Assembly: GCA_947184155.2 (NCBI GenBank)
Contig: CAMXCT020000321.1
Coordinates: forward strand, 204,001 to 268,000
From: Cladocopium goreaui
Lineage: Eukaryota > Sar > Dinophyceae > Suessiales > Symbiodiniaceae
Reading direction: 5' to 3'
Length of the DNA: 64,000 bases
In this document: positions 46,375-55,344 of the stretch, piece after piece
Layout: each line of letters starts with the position of its first letter
Position numbering within the stretch: position 1 is the stretch's first letter
Made by a program: the position numbers and the translations under genes
Notes under the pieces: model-generated
What the model saw: the letters and a program-made list of their open reading frames with translations, nothing else
The model's database searches: none
What the model was told of the DNA's origin: nothing

Positions 46375-46605
46375 TCACCTCAAACAAGAAAAAGACAGAA
46401 AGAGGCACCAACAGCTAATGTAGCTCTGCAAATGGTAAAATCTAATGGAGGAGTCAGCTAATTCAAGCGCCTTAGTTGGTGGATAGGGTGGGGGAATGAG
46501 TGGTTCATCAAGACGACATCTGGAGACAACAAACGCATCTTTCCCATCAATGATTGTCAGGCACAGACTGCGAAAAGCGAGTGCGTGCACTAGGCTTTCA
46601 TGGCA
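46375..46605 (-). CDS. Small reading frame of unknown function
   Basis: The minus strand reads HALAFRSLCLTIIDGKDAFV then VSRCRLDEPLIPPPYPPTKA, ending at TAG after about 71 codons from a GTG; no ATG opens this frame. The middle part looks coding (mixed hydrophobic strand, then Pro-rich linker). It is the first frame downstream of the stem-loop at 46838-46856, so it may be the start of the unit read through that leader. It could equally be a fragment. No family is recognised. Confidence 0.25.
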   Translation of the reverse strand, partial: CHESLVHALAFRSLCLTIIDGKDAFVVSRCRLDEPLIPPPYPPTKALELADSSIRFYHLQSYISCWCLFLSFSCLR

Positions 46606-46837
46606 GAGGCAACCTTAGTACACGCTAAGCTCTCGGCGGGACAGCCCATTGAGAAACCAGGTATTAACGGAGCCATGGGCCCGATCTGTTATGCCTAAGC
46701 TGGCACTCGCACACAAAGCCAACTGTGGCTCACAACTGCTGGAGAGATCTGGGTTGGTTGGAGCCAGGCATGTGTCGCATGAGGAACCTAACAATTATAA
46801 ATGGGGAAGCTGCGTCTCCGGCTGCATACCAGTGCAC

Positions 46838-46856
46838 CTGTCACGTCCTTGGACAG
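46838..46856 (-). promoter_or_regulatory. Stem-loop element 1 (CAAGGACGU loop)
   Basis: Minus-strand CTGTCCAAGGACGTGACAG: 5-bp inner stem CUGUC/GACAG, 9-base loop. A 3x3 internal loop leads to a long outer stem (plus-strand arms 46825-46834 and 46860-46870, CATACCAGTG type with one bulged base). Confidence 0.75.
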
Positions 46857-47060
46857 ACACACTGGGTATGAACAGCTAATTGAAGTGGATGTGACAAATG
46901 AACCTATTGGACACGAAAGTCATCTTTCACACCATGATTGATGAAACAAAAACCAGCTAATGGGTGAAAACCCGGAGTGAAACACAAAAGAGAGAAGAGG
47001 AGGGGATAGGGGGGGTGGACACACGGAGGAAAGTGTGACAGTAGGGGGTTGAGCTGGGGA

Positions 47061-47434
47061 TCATGTCATACCTCTCGTGAAATGTTCAAGATGGTGTTTT
47101 TTGTCTGCTGTAATGGTATCATACCATGCATTGGTGAGCCCAAATGAAACTGGGTTCACTTCTTGCTGGGCAATAGCACGCTGATGAAGCGCTCTGAGCG
47201 CCCTTCGATGTTCGTCCAGATCCTCAGGAGGGACCCTCCTGCGGACTCGCCTATCAGGGAAATTTCGTTCCCGCAGGTTGGTTTGCAAGGCATGTTCCGC
47301 TATATAAACTGCTGGTTGCTGGAATAAAACTCGCTCCGCGAATCTGTCGAGATGGACTGTCCACTCAGCAAACATATGGTTGTGGGACAGTTGCTTCCTG
47401 AGACGCTTTGATGAAGGCTCCCATTCATATGCCA
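47061..47434 (-). CDS. C-terminal frame of the large unit, unknown
   Basis: About 124 codons ending at 47061. There is no ATG at the upstream end: the frame is open from a GTG and overlaps the last 45 codons of the preceding frame, shifted by -1. The overlapping end of the preceding frame (ISTDSRSEFYSSNQQFI) looks non-coding, while this one (ERNFPDRRVRRRVPPEDLDE then HRRALRALHQRAIAQQ) looks like real protein with a basic, helical character. The simplest reading is that the protein of 47300-48934 continues here through a frameshift, either programmed, a sequencing or assembly indel, or decay. No domain is recognised. Confidence 0.45.
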
Positions 47435-48934
47435 CAATAGTAAAAGACTGTAATTGGAAGGCCAGTCAAGTGGGCACAGTGTGGCTGTTTCTTTCCATTT
47501 TTCGGGGGTAAGTCCTTCTGGAGAGGGAATGATCACTTCCAGAGTGGTACGATTCGATCCGAGGGGTTGGAGACCTCGCATCATACATGGTTCAACGAGC
47601 CCTGCGGTGTACCCATTGATGAGCTCCTGGAAGCTTCCAGCCATTTGAAAGTCTTCATCCACCCCCTGGTGAAAACCAGGCAAATTTTTAGCAACAAATT
47701 TGACTGCTTGGAGCAGCTGTTTTTCTCCTTCCACGGGAGTCTCGTCACAGGAACGTTTCGGGCACGTGAGGTTGATTTCTTGAGGTTTCTGTGCATTCTC
47801 AGGAGCATTCTCGAGGAGTTTGGGAGCAATTTTGCTGGCCCAACTAGCCGGAAACCCTGCCAAGAGGGCAGAGGCGCCACTCGTAAGGTCCACTAACCCA
47901 GTAGTGCGCCGATGCGGTCGATCTGTGACTAGGACTTTCACAGGGCCACTCGGCGCTCGACTCCGATTCACTTCAGAGCTCTCGCGCGCTGAGCCAATGA
48001 GTTCAGACAGGATGGGCCGAAACCAGTAAGTGGCATACAAAAGGCATTCAGTTTCTGGAGTCACCATGGATTCAGCCAATCTCATCAACGAGCTCATCGC
48101 CTGGGCGAGCTTCTCTGCCAATCGAATTGTGAGAGCCCTAGCTGTTTGATTAAGGACATCTTCCACCTCCTTGGCACCTTGCCCGCGCAACCACAGTTCA
48201 CCCGCCACACTCAGCAAGACGCGCGCAAACTTTTCTTGGATGGCAATCAACGACAAGGTCAGTCTCGCCTGGAGCCACAGCGGCGGGAGAATGCCAAGGG
48301 TTTCTGGTATGCAGAATGGGGTTCCGTCAGGTTGGATATTGTCAATTAACATTGCCAGCTTATCAGCTGCGCTCCAGATCTCGTCCTCCGAGGGATCTTC
48401 AGCGGCTTCAGGTATGGGTGGACACCATGAGATGGTAGGATCTTCTGGATCACTTTCTCCATCGGTAGAGGCTGCTTCTTCATCCGAGGAGGGGTCGCTC
48501 ACTGTGTCTCTTGCACCCTCCGGGCTTGCTAGTTTCATCGTGCCTGGATCAAATTGGCGATCTAGTGTGGCCAAAAGCTCCGGTTGCAACCGATGAGCAT
48601 CAAAATAGTGGATACCAGGGATTACAACTAGCTGTCGATCCTGTATACCAACATGAAAGAAAACCTTGTGACCTCTATGTCGATGAACTAGGGCAGGTGA
48701 CCCATTGTAAGCTGCACACAGCCAGAGGGGAGATTTGTAACCATCAGCAGCGTAACCATATAAGTATTCACGATCAATTGAGCAGGGGAAAAATCCACTG
48801 GTCGTCAACACATGGTCACGTGTGCGGGGCTCTAGCGCTGCAAGGACATTGGGGGGAAGCCGTAGCCTGTCTCTGCATGCCACTACCAGCCGATATCGTC
48901 TCCACACTCGTGTGCCATTGGTGGTCACTATCAT
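47300..48934 (-). CDS. Unknown protein following the helicase frame
   Basis: 544 codons from ATG at 48934, which overlaps the TGA of the helicase frame as ATGA. Residues 1-130 are mixed alpha/beta (RLVVACRDRLRLPPNVLAAL; HRGHKVFFHVGIQDRQLVVI). A Ser/Asp/Glu-rich linker follows (about 145-185). Residues 200-330 are helical (LTLSLIAIQEKFARVLLSVA). A final basic and polar region includes PSGPVKVLVTDRPHRRTTGL and a Cys/Pro segment. The last 45 codons overlap the frame at 47061-47434 and look non-coding. No known family is recognised. Position and the absence of a leader stem-loop suggest it is the C-terminal part of, or is translated together with, the helicase unit. Confidence 0.6.
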   Translation of the reverse strand: MIVTTNGTRVWRRYRLVVACRDRLRLPPNVLAALEPRTRDHVLTTSGFFPCSIDREYLYGYAADGYKSPLWLCAAYNGSPALVHRHRGHKVFFHVGIQDRQLVVIPGIHYFDAHRLQPELLATLDRQFDPGTMKLASPEGARDTVSDPSSDEEAASTDGESDPEDPTISWCPPIPEAAEDPSEDEIWSAADKLAMLIDNIQPDGTPFCIPETLGILPPLWLQARLTLSLIAIQEKFARVLLSVAGELWLRGQGAKEVEDVLNQTARALTIRLAEKLAQAMSSLMRLAESMVTPETECLLYATYWFRPILSELIGSARESSEVNRSRAPSGPVKVLVTDRPHRRTTGLVDLTSGASALLAGFPASWASKIAPKLLENAPENAQKPQEINLTCPKRSCDETPVEGEKQLLQAVKFVAKNLPGFHQGVDEDFQMAGSFQELINGYTAGLVEPCMMRGLQPLGSNRTTLEVIIPSPEGLTPEKWKETATLCPLDWPSNYSLLLLWHMNGSLHQSVSGSNCPTTICLLSGQSISTDSRSEFYSSNQQFI

Positions 48935-51768
48935 GGCAATAGCAAGGGGCGGTTTATCTTGGGGAGTGAAGGGTACCGATAATCCCCAGTCCAGTATGGC
49001 ACATCTGTCGCTAGGGTCGTTTGTAGGCCATGGTACTGAATATCACGGCCTTTCAGCGTGAAGTACCCGTAATGGTAGACCCCTAGGGTCTGGGCCATTC
49101 CAAGCATGCCTGCCATATCAAGAGGCGAGACAATATAGGTATGGTCAATGGCTCTTGTCAGCGCTACAGTTGCTCGTCCATAGCAGTCCTCGCGCTCGTC
49201 TGCTGTTGAACCTCTCCGTCCTCCACTGAGAAAACCTTCCCCTGTTTGAACAATGACAGCAATGCGTGCTGTCGCTCCTGCAGCAGAGGAGGTGGTGGAA
49301 ACTCGCAGCCCACCGTACCACTCGGTCTGAAAGCCATGTTGCAGTAGCAACTTATGTACAGCCGTACGGTTGCACAAGACAAGCAGCTGCGAGGTCGCTC
49401 CCCGTTGCAAGTTACGATAATATTTCTTCAAGTAGGTACAAAAGGCGACCACATCCTCAACTGCAGACCTAAGATCCTTAGGTGCTTTCCACAATACTGT
49501 GCGGAAGCCTCCGACGGCTACAGTGGACTCATGTGGCACGAAATGGCCAATGTAGATGTGGTTGGACTCATGGAGGACTAGCTCCGGATATCGAACTGCA
49601 ACTATCGCTTGGTAGGTCAGCATTGAAACTCGTGAGCTGTTAGGGAGAATGATGCCCCAGCGGTGAGGACCACAGAGTCCAGCTGCGACAAGGGTCGTGG
49701 TGCTCTCAGGTACGCCAAACTCCTCTGGTGCTGTGGCAATCATCAAGACTGCGAGCACCGCTGCAATGAGGCTGCTGTGTGCATCCAACTGGCACGAAAT
49801 TCGGCAGTGGAACACCCGCCTGAGGGCAACAGGCAGCTCGTAATCCTGCGGAGTGGATGTCCATGGGCCACTGTGCGGCTTGTTGGCAAGTCTCAGCAGA
49901 CTGAAGAGCTCTGACTCCGGATCTTGGCTTGCATCAGGCCACAGCTGAGCTACAAGAGCTGCCATTCGTGCTGGTGGAAAATAGTCGCCTGACCTATCAA
50001 GTGCTCGAAGCCCCAATGGCCGTTGCAACAGTTTACGTCGATTGACTGCCGCTGCTCGGCCTTTGGACAGCCCTCCTGGAGTTTGCCTGTGGTCTTTAAT
50101 GAAGACAGTCAGCATTGGCTGTTGTATGGCAGCAAGAGCTGCAATCTCATGGTAATTGCCATACTGTTGACTTTCGTCCATGAAGGCAAGCCAGGTGCGA
50201 GAAATCCAATGGCCAAAAGTGGAGTAGCGCATCGCCATTTCCGCCGTAGCTGAGCCACCTGTTGCGACAAGGATATTCTTATGTGAGATGATTCGATTGC
50301 GGTCACTACATCGGACGTCAATTTTGGAGGCGTAAGCCTCTCCTTTACCCTCCTCCATGCGTCCAATTAGCCTGCCGAAATTCTCGATTGTCGGAGGCGC
50401 AAGATCACTCACTTGATCCGCCAGAGCTTTGGCAGCTACTGACCTATCAAGTGCTCGAAGCCCCAATGGCCGTTGCAACAGTTTACGTCGATTGACTGCC
50501 GCTGCTCGGCCTTTGGACAGCCCTCCTGGAGTTTGCCTGTGGTCTTTAATGAAGACAGTCAGCATTGGCTGTTGTATGGCAGCAAGAGCTGCAATCTCAT
50601 GGTAATTGCCATACTGTTGACTTTCGTCCATGAAGGCAAGCCAGGTGCGAGAAATCCAATGGCCAAAAGTGGAGTAGCGCATCGCCATTTCCGCCGTAGC
50701 TGAGCCACCTGTTGCGACAAGGATATTCTTATGTGAGATGATTCGATTGCGGTCACTACATCGGACGTCAATTTTGGAGGCGTAAGCCTCTCCTTTACCC
50801 TCCTCCATGCGTCCAATTAGCCTGCCGAAATTCTCGATTGTCGGAGGCGCAAGATCACTCACTTGATCCGCCAGAGCTTTGGCAGCTACATTCTCTTTAG
50901 TGTAGACGATTGCAACAAAATCATTTAGTTCGCAGCTTAAGGCAATGAGCAGGACCGCCAGGGACCGCGTTTTGCCAGCACCAAAGACCCCGGCAATACA
51001 TAAGTCAGATCTTCCAGTCATAATGGCCAGCAAGAGTGCAATTGAGACTGTCAAGACATGTCCCTCACCGTGTGCTGCTAGGGGAAGGAGATGTTCACGA
51101 TAGTAGCTGTCATGGGCCCCATCCATCAAGATCGCGGCTGGTGTCAAAAAGCGGCACAGAATTCTGACTAACGCATCAGTCAGTTGCATTTTGCGCTCGC
51201 TAGCCATCCGGCGAACAGGTATATGCGGCTGCACGATGCCCATTGCCAATGGTAGGCGCGACTGGTTGGCTTGTGCAAACACTAAGAGTTCATGGCGGCT
51301 GCGTGTGTCTCCTAGAAAGGCCAGCTCTTCCCAAACGACGGCCATGGACGGGTGGTCTTCAATGGATTTCAGCCAGTCCTGTGCAGGATCAAAATAACTC
51401 ATTGTTTTAAGATGCTGGTCCAAAAGTCGCCCACAAAAGGTCCGAGCAATAGGCAGAGAGACAATAACAAGCTCCAGCAACTTTGGAGCAATGCGCTTGA
51501 GCGCTCTTTGAACAAGGTTTTTGCTAGTTCCGCTCGACATCACCTTCTCATGTACCAATGCTATGACACAACGCTGCTGATTGTCTGGCAACTGGAATAT
51601 GCCCAATAGTGCTCTGCCTGCCATCACGTTCGCTTCCAAGTTGCCTAGGTTCCCAGCTTCACAGAGAGCACGCGGCGACAGCGCTGGCACGTCGGAAGGT
51701 GCACTAAATAACAGGAGTGGAGCACTATCAGTGTAGGTGGACGACATGAAATCCGGCATACGCCTCAT
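48931..51768 (-). CDS. SF1 (UPF1-like) helicase with an internal 150-residue duplication
   Basis: 945 residues from the first in-frame ATG (51768); the frame is open back to a TAG at 51831. Walker A is CIAGVFGAGKTRS (GAGKT at about 263-267). Motif Ia-like IVYTKENVAAKALAD follows, then motif II DESQ (381-384), a motif III-like IKDHRQTPGG (408-417), and near the end ATVALTRAIDHTYIVSP (866-882), the motif VI of UPF1-type SF1 helicases with its arginine. It should bind and unwind RNA or DNA using ATP. The block from motif Ia to motif III is repeated exactly (450 bp; plus strand 49989-50438 and 50439-50888), so two DESQ boxes follow one Walker A. This suggests a very recent duplication or an assembly error. 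It is in the same frame as the two preceding proteins. Confidence 0.75.
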   Translation of the reverse strand: MRRMPDFMSSTYTDSAPLLLFSAPSDVPALSPRALCEAGNLGNLEANVMAGRALLGIFQLPDNQQRCVIALVHEKVMSSGTSKNLVQRALKRIAPKLLELVIVSLPIARTFCGRLLDQHLKTMSYFDPAQDWLKSIEDHPSMAVVWEELAFLGDTRSRHELLVFAQANQSRLPLAMGIVQPHIPVRRMASERKMQLTDALVRILCRFLTPAAILMDGAHDSYYREHLLPLAAHGEGHVLTVSIALLLAIMTGRSDLCIAGVFGAGKTRSLAVLLIALSCELNDFVAIVYTKENVAAKALADQVSDLAPPTIENFGRLIGRMEEGKGEAYASKIDVRCSDRNRIISHKNILVATGGSATAEMAMRYSTFGHWISRTWLAFMDESQQYGNYHEIAALAAIQQPMLTVFIKDHRQTPGGLSKGRAAAVNRRKLLQRPLGLRALDRSVAAKALADQVSDLAPPTIENFGRLIGRMEEGKGEAYASKIDVRCSDRNRIISHKNILVATGGSATAEMAMRYSTFGHWISRTWLAFMDESQQYGNYHEIAALAAIQQPMLTVFIKDHRQTPGGLSKGRAAAVNRRKLLQRPLGLRALDRSGDYFPPARMAALVAQLWPDASQDPESELFSLLRLANKPHSGPWTSTPQDYELPVALRRVFHCRISCQLDAHSSLIAAVLAVLMIATAPEEFGVPESTTTLVAAGLCGPHRWGIILPNSSRVSMLTYQAIVAVRYPELVLHESNHIYIGHFVPHESTVAVGGFRTVLWKAPKDLRSAVEDVVAFCTYLKKYYRNLQRGATSQLLVLCNRTAVHKLLLQHGFQTEWYGGLRVSTTSSAAGATARIAVIVQTGEGFLSGGRRGSTADEREDCYGRATVALTRAIDHTYIVSPLDMAGMLGMAQTLGVYHYGYFTLKGRDIQYHGLQTTLATDVPYWTGDYRYPSLPKINRPLLLP
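49989..50888. repeat. Exact 450-bp in-frame tandem duplication
   Basis: Two units without any visible difference, 49989-50438 and 50439-50888, inside the helicase frame. The length is divisible by three, so the frame is kept. Confidence 0.9.
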
Positions 51769-51882
51769 ATTGATAGGTAACCTGAAGCCGTGTTCCAGTC
51801 TGTCCTCGCTTCTTCTGCCGAGCAAGTTCTACACTGACCCAAGGCTGGAGATGTTGGAGTTGTCGTCCCGCATGATAAGCGT

Positions 51883-53040
51883 CTAATTGCGGCAACACCA
51901 TGTCCAGGAGGAAAATGAGGTGCGTAAGGAAAAACCACGCAGGAATTCCGCCAGTAGGTTGCGAACTAGCACACCTCCCTCAGCATGGGACCCTCCCGGT
52001 GTGGGAATCATCGCAATCAGAGCTGCTTGCAGGTCAGCTTCCGTTTCAGGCTGGCCATCCCGGATATCCCGTCCGTCAACGGGCACTGTGTGCAGTTCAG
52101 TGTTCCCTTCTCCAGCTGCTTCTAACAGAGAACTTAGAGTTGTCTTGAGGTGTTCCGGAAGGTCAAAACTAACCCATGAAAGTACACGCAGCAAACCCTC
52201 GCAACGTACCCCATGGGGAATGACTTGCGGGATAGTGATTTGTAGTCTTTGGATTTCATGAACCCCTTCGTCAAGATCAATGAAGAGCAAATGGCCATAG
52301 GAGTGTTTAGCACGTCCACTCCAAGTGGGGTGCCCTTCTATCAGGACAATCTGATAGTTGAATTCTGTCAGAGAGTCAGGTTTCCACACGCAAAGCCGGT
52401 CCTCCAGGCAGTGCACCAGTGTGACTGTGCGCTCGCCAGTGGCAAGTCGCAGCATCTCTGGCGGCGTCGCAATCGCAGCAACTTTGGTGAGGCCAGGGAA
52501 CACAGCAAACGCACTCAGGATCTCGTGGACAGCAAGGCCTGTGTAGGACCCAGCCGAGAAACCATGCACGTTGACATCCCTGCCACCGCTTGTAGCCGCT
52601 GTGGGGACTAGCTGTGGAAAACATGACTTCAGAAATAAATGTTTGCCTTGCGGATGGTAGCAACGAAAGATTTGCATGATTGCTGTTGTCCAGGTCGGGT
52701 GTGGTGGCCTGACATGGACTGGCCTGATATTCGCAGCCTCAATTAGGCGAATCGCTCGCGTGAGCAGCAGCTGTTGATCCGCGAACTGTTCAGGGAGAAA
52801 ATCTCGCCACGCTGTCCATCCTTCTGCCGTGGAGAGTAGCTGATAGATCACATACTCATGCACAGTTTTGGTAAGGCCAAGCTGGATAATATGGTCTTCC
52901 CAGTTATCAGTCATCGCAAGCGATGGGCCATACACCTTGGTTTGCGCAAGATTTTGCAGAAAAATATCATATTCATGCTCGCCACTAAGTAGGCCACCCC
53001 CTAGTCCACTGCAATGCACTTCAAGGGGTCGGTCTTGCAT
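51883..53040 (-). CDS. Alpha/beta-hydrolase-like protein
   Basis: 385 residues from ATG at 53040. The nucleophile elbow VHGFSAGSYTG gives G-x-S-x-G with Ser162, preceded by a beta strand and followed by a helix. VTLVHCLEDRLCVW offers the acid (Asp214), and AKHSYGHLLF offers the histidine (His246 or His250). This order and spacing fit a serine hydrolase, perhaps an esterase, lipase or peptidase; the substrate is unknown. The N-terminal 140 residues are helical. The frame continues the one upstream: only TAG plus five codons separate it from the preceding protein. It is also in phase with the helicase after two more TAG codons (51883-51885 and 51829-51831). Confidence 0.6.
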   Translation of the reverse strand: MQDRPLEVHCSGLGGGLLSGEHEYDIFLQNLAQTKVYGPSLAMTDNWEDHIIQLGLTKTVHEYVIYQLLSTAEGWTAWRDFLPEQFADQQLLLTRAIRLIEAANIRPVHVRPPHPTWTTAIMQIFRCYHPQGKHLFLKSCFPQLVPTAATSGGRDVNVHGFSAGSYTGLAVHEILSAFAVFPGLTKVAAIATPPEMLRLATGERTVTLVHCLEDRLCVWKPDSLTEFNYQIVLIEGHPTWSGRAKHSYGHLLFIDLDEGVHEIQRLQITIPQVIPHGVRCEGLLRVLSWVSFDLPEHLKTTLSSLLEAAGEGNTELHTVPVDGRDIRDGQPETEADLQAALIAMIPTPGGSHAEGGVLVRNLLAEFLRGFSLRTSFSSWTWCCRN

Positions 53041-53055
53041 CGGGGCGTCATCTTG

Positions 53056-55077
53056 CTAGACGTCAGCGAGGGAAAATATCCAGGAGGCCCACTCTGCAGA
53101 GCCTGTGAGGGCTACGGGCAGCGCATCTGCGAGTTGCCCCCCAATGTAGTGTTGTTTGGACACTACCCCAATATCTATGGCCTGCTCGTTGACGGTGACT
53201 TCCCACTTAGCCATCTCTCTGAAGGGAAACGGAAGACCAAACGCGAGGGGAGTTGCCTGCTGTAGCGATGTACATGAAGGTGCGGATTGTTCCTTTCGGT
53301 GCCACAGGCCACACAACAATGTGAGTTGAGCTTGGGAGAGGGGAACAGGAGGCACTTTGGCATGCAGTCTCAGACCAACCACTGGAAGGAAATTGGGATG
53401 CAACCATTGGGGCTTCCATTCTTGTGTCCCAAAGAGAGCCGCAGCCAGCGGCAACCAGCCAAATTGGGCCAGCTCAGCGAGACTGCTGGGCATTCTTTTC
53501 TTGGCATTGGTGCCAAACCCATGCAGGATAACAGGCCGCATGTAATGTGGCTCAATCGTCATGGCTTGGTACATCTTGTCTCCAGGTAATACTCGTACGC
53601 TGACTTCACCCGGCAACAGGCTAAGGGTCGGAAGAGCTCCTTGCTCATATGCAGGCCGAGCCCATTTGTGGAAGTTGGGTTGTCTGCCTTGGTAGCCATC
53701 AAGGATTCTCCGTAGATGACCGTGGCGCGGCCAGACTCCAGAGGCTGGGACCGGAAAAGTGACTAAGCCCGACCACTGGCCCAACACACTCCACGCATGG
53801 CACCAATCTGCAGTGACCCGGGTGGACGTGCCAAGCAGAGGAGAGCCAAGTAATCCACTAGCGACTGCTTGCTCAACGTCAACAGGTGGATATGTAGTAG
53901 CAAGATAGGCTTCAACATGTCTATGATAGGCACGAGTAATATCATGGGCTATTTCATCAGAATCAGTATCCGAGTCCTCCAATACAGTGATGGGCACAGG
54001 GCTCTCATGACCTGACGCTAATACAATGACCAGGCCCGCATTAATTTCAGTGAATGCCTCGCTCACTAAGATGACTCCTTTGGGCCGACACTCAGCGGCA
54101 GTTTCATCCTCGGCTGCTTTGTCCTTCCGGGCAGGTTTGGTTGACCCAGCCGGTGAAGAGACATCGCTGCTGGACGACGCCCGACGAGACATGCGGGGAC
54201 TCGGGTCTGGGGAACCCCCGTAGTCAACCTCATCTGCCAGATCGACACCATAGGTAAGTGGCGGAGCTCGTAGCGGGTCAGCTGCTCGGACTGCAATATG
54301 GTCAGCACTATGTGATCTGGACAGTTTCGATGGTGGGCCAGGTTGCTGCATATCCCTGCCCGTGTCCACAGAGCGCGCACGTTTGTGCGATGATGCAATG
54401 GGACTTGGCAGCTTGCTTTTTGCAACTTTGCTTGGCGTAGCTGGGAGGGTTGGGTCAGTGCTTACTAGCCAAAGTTCTCGTATCTCAAAGAGGGTCACCG
54501 GCACACAATCGCTGTCAATCAGTGCAAAGTTGATGGTCGGAAAGAGGAATACACAAGCATCAAGGATGTATGTCCCAGCCCATGTCGGGTGTACCTTGTG
54601 AAGACCAGTGTCAGCCGAAATGTGGACAAAGACAACTGTAGTGAGTTCGCCATATGAACCGACATATCGTAGCCGTTCTTTCCACCAAGCAGCGACCATT
54701 GGCCAATGGCTGAGCCCAGGCACAGACTTGACCTTGTCGGATTGCAGATCCCGATTGTCCGTCACCAGATATACCGTGTGGTAGAACAGAAATGCTGAGC
54801 TCTGACTAACCAACCATCGGTACAACTTGTGCCAATCAGGTCCAGGTAAGGTTTCACGCCCGTCGACCATGGCAATTTCATAGTCATGCCAATCCGGTGC
54901 AGCTGTCTTCTTATGGGGGTCTCCGAATCGCCAGTGCTGCTCAATCGATACATTTAGCCCGTATTCCGTCGAAATGCTTTTGTGCTGTTCAATTGCGTAG
55001 AGCAAGTCAAAGAAACTAATATTAGGGTTCTTTTCATGCCAAAACTTCGCCACCTGTTCTCTGAAGAGCAGAGACAT
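53056..55077 (-). CDS. Glycosyltransferase-like protein
   Basis: 673 residues from ATG at 55077. The N-terminal 215 residues end with TINFALIDSDCVPVTLFEIR then ELW. The D-x-D (about 188-190) after a hydrophobic strand, followed by LFEIRELW, is the arrangement of GT-A fold glycosyltransferases (GT8-like), where the Asp pair binds metal and nucleotide sugar. A long Ser/Pro/Lys-rich, probably disordered linker follows (about 220-330), then a domain of about 330 residues with Trp-rich stretches (HAWSVLGQWSGLVTFPVPAS) that I do not recognise. The frame ends at TAG and resumes as the hydrolase. Four stem-loop elements precede it at 55153-55599. The assignment rests on one motif and is an inference. 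Confidence 0.5.
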   Translation of the reverse strand: MSLLFREQVAKFWHEKNPNISFFDLLYAIEQHKSISTEYGLNVSIEQHWRFGDPHKKTAAPDWHDYEIAMVDGRETLPGPDWHKLYRWLVSQSSAFLFYHTVYLVTDNRDLQSDKVKSVPGLSHWPMVAAWWKERLRYVGSYGELTTVVFVHISADTGLHKVHPTWAGTYILDACVFLFPTINFALIDSDCVPVTLFEIRELWLVSTDPTLPATPSKVAKSKLPSPIASSHKRARSVDTGRDMQQPGPPSKLSRSHSADHIAVRAADPLRAPPLTYGVDLADEVDYGGSPDPSPRMSRRASSSSDVSSPAGSTKPARKDKAAEDETAAECRPKGVILVSEAFTEINAGLVIVLASGHESPVPITVLEDSDTDSDEIAHDITRAYHRHVEAYLATTYPPVDVEQAVASGLLGSPLLGTSTRVTADWCHAWSVLGQWSGLVTFPVPASGVWPRHGHLRRILDGYQGRQPNFHKWARPAYEQGALPTLSLLPGEVSVRVLPGDKMYQAMTIEPHYMRPVILHGFGTNAKKRMPSSLAELAQFGWLPLAAALFGTQEWKPQWLHPNFLPVVGLRLHAKVPPVPLSQAQLTLLCGLWHRKEQSAPSCTSLQQATPLAFGLPFPFREMAKWEVTVNEQAIDIGVVSKQHYIGGQLADALPVALTGSAEWASWIFSLADV

Positions 55078-55152
55078 CACACTGTGAATTCCTGGGCTAC
55101 TGATTTGGCAGTGAAATTGAAGAGAGGGGGAGGGAGGGAGGTGTTGAGAATC

Positions 55153-55171
55153 CTGACACGTCCTTGGTCAG
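55153..55171 (-). promoter_or_regulatory. Stem-loop element 2
   Basis: CTGACCAAGGACGTGTCAG on the minus strand, 75 nt before the ATG at 55077. Inner stem CUGAC/GUCAG, 4x4 internal loop, outer stem UUGAG/CUCAA extended by GUG/CAC past a bulged C (plus-strand arms 55141-55148 and 55176-55184). Confidence 0.8.
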
Positions 55172-55325
55172 AAGACTCAAGCACACCAAGTGAAATACAA
55201 GGAAAACCGACAGGGAGGAACAAAAGAAGGACAAACAAAGCAGGCAGCAAAGGAAAAGGGTCAACAGCACAACAACGACGAACGAATCAAACAGGGGGGA
55301 AGAGGGGGGGCAAGTGTTGAAAAAC

Positions 55326-55344
55326 CTGACACGTCTTTGGCCAG
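55326..55344 (-). promoter_or_regulatory. Stem-loop element 3
   Basis: CTGGCCAAAGACGTGTCAG. Inner stem CUGGC/GUCAG keeps pairing by a G.U that exists only on the minus strand. Outer stem UUGAA/UUCAA, a double change from UUGAG/CUCAA of element 2, with the same bulged C and GUG/CAC. Confidence 0.8.

Larger units (their letters stand above)
42604..46400 (-). repeat. Two diverged tandem units of about 1.85 kb
   Basis: Unit one begins at about 42618, unit two at about 44470. Shared landmarks, in order: (T)9CCTC tail, CTTAC...GTAAG hairpin after GGTCCTTACA, the TTTGCGTTTCGCCA segment with GCAAATCCCCCAGCCAGA, a palindromic hairpin (42904-42928 and 44745-44770) followed by ATCAAAARCATGCAAA, a C-run/G-run hairpin (43163-43180 and 45021-45039), and a block with CCATGTTGGCAG, GGGCGCTCCAG and CTGGTCCATGG (43609-43720 and 45487-45600). 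The plus strand is A/C- or purine-rich, so the minus strand is pyrimidine-rich like the gene leaders further right. No protein gene is convincing; short minus-strand frames are repeat products. Confidence 0.65.
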
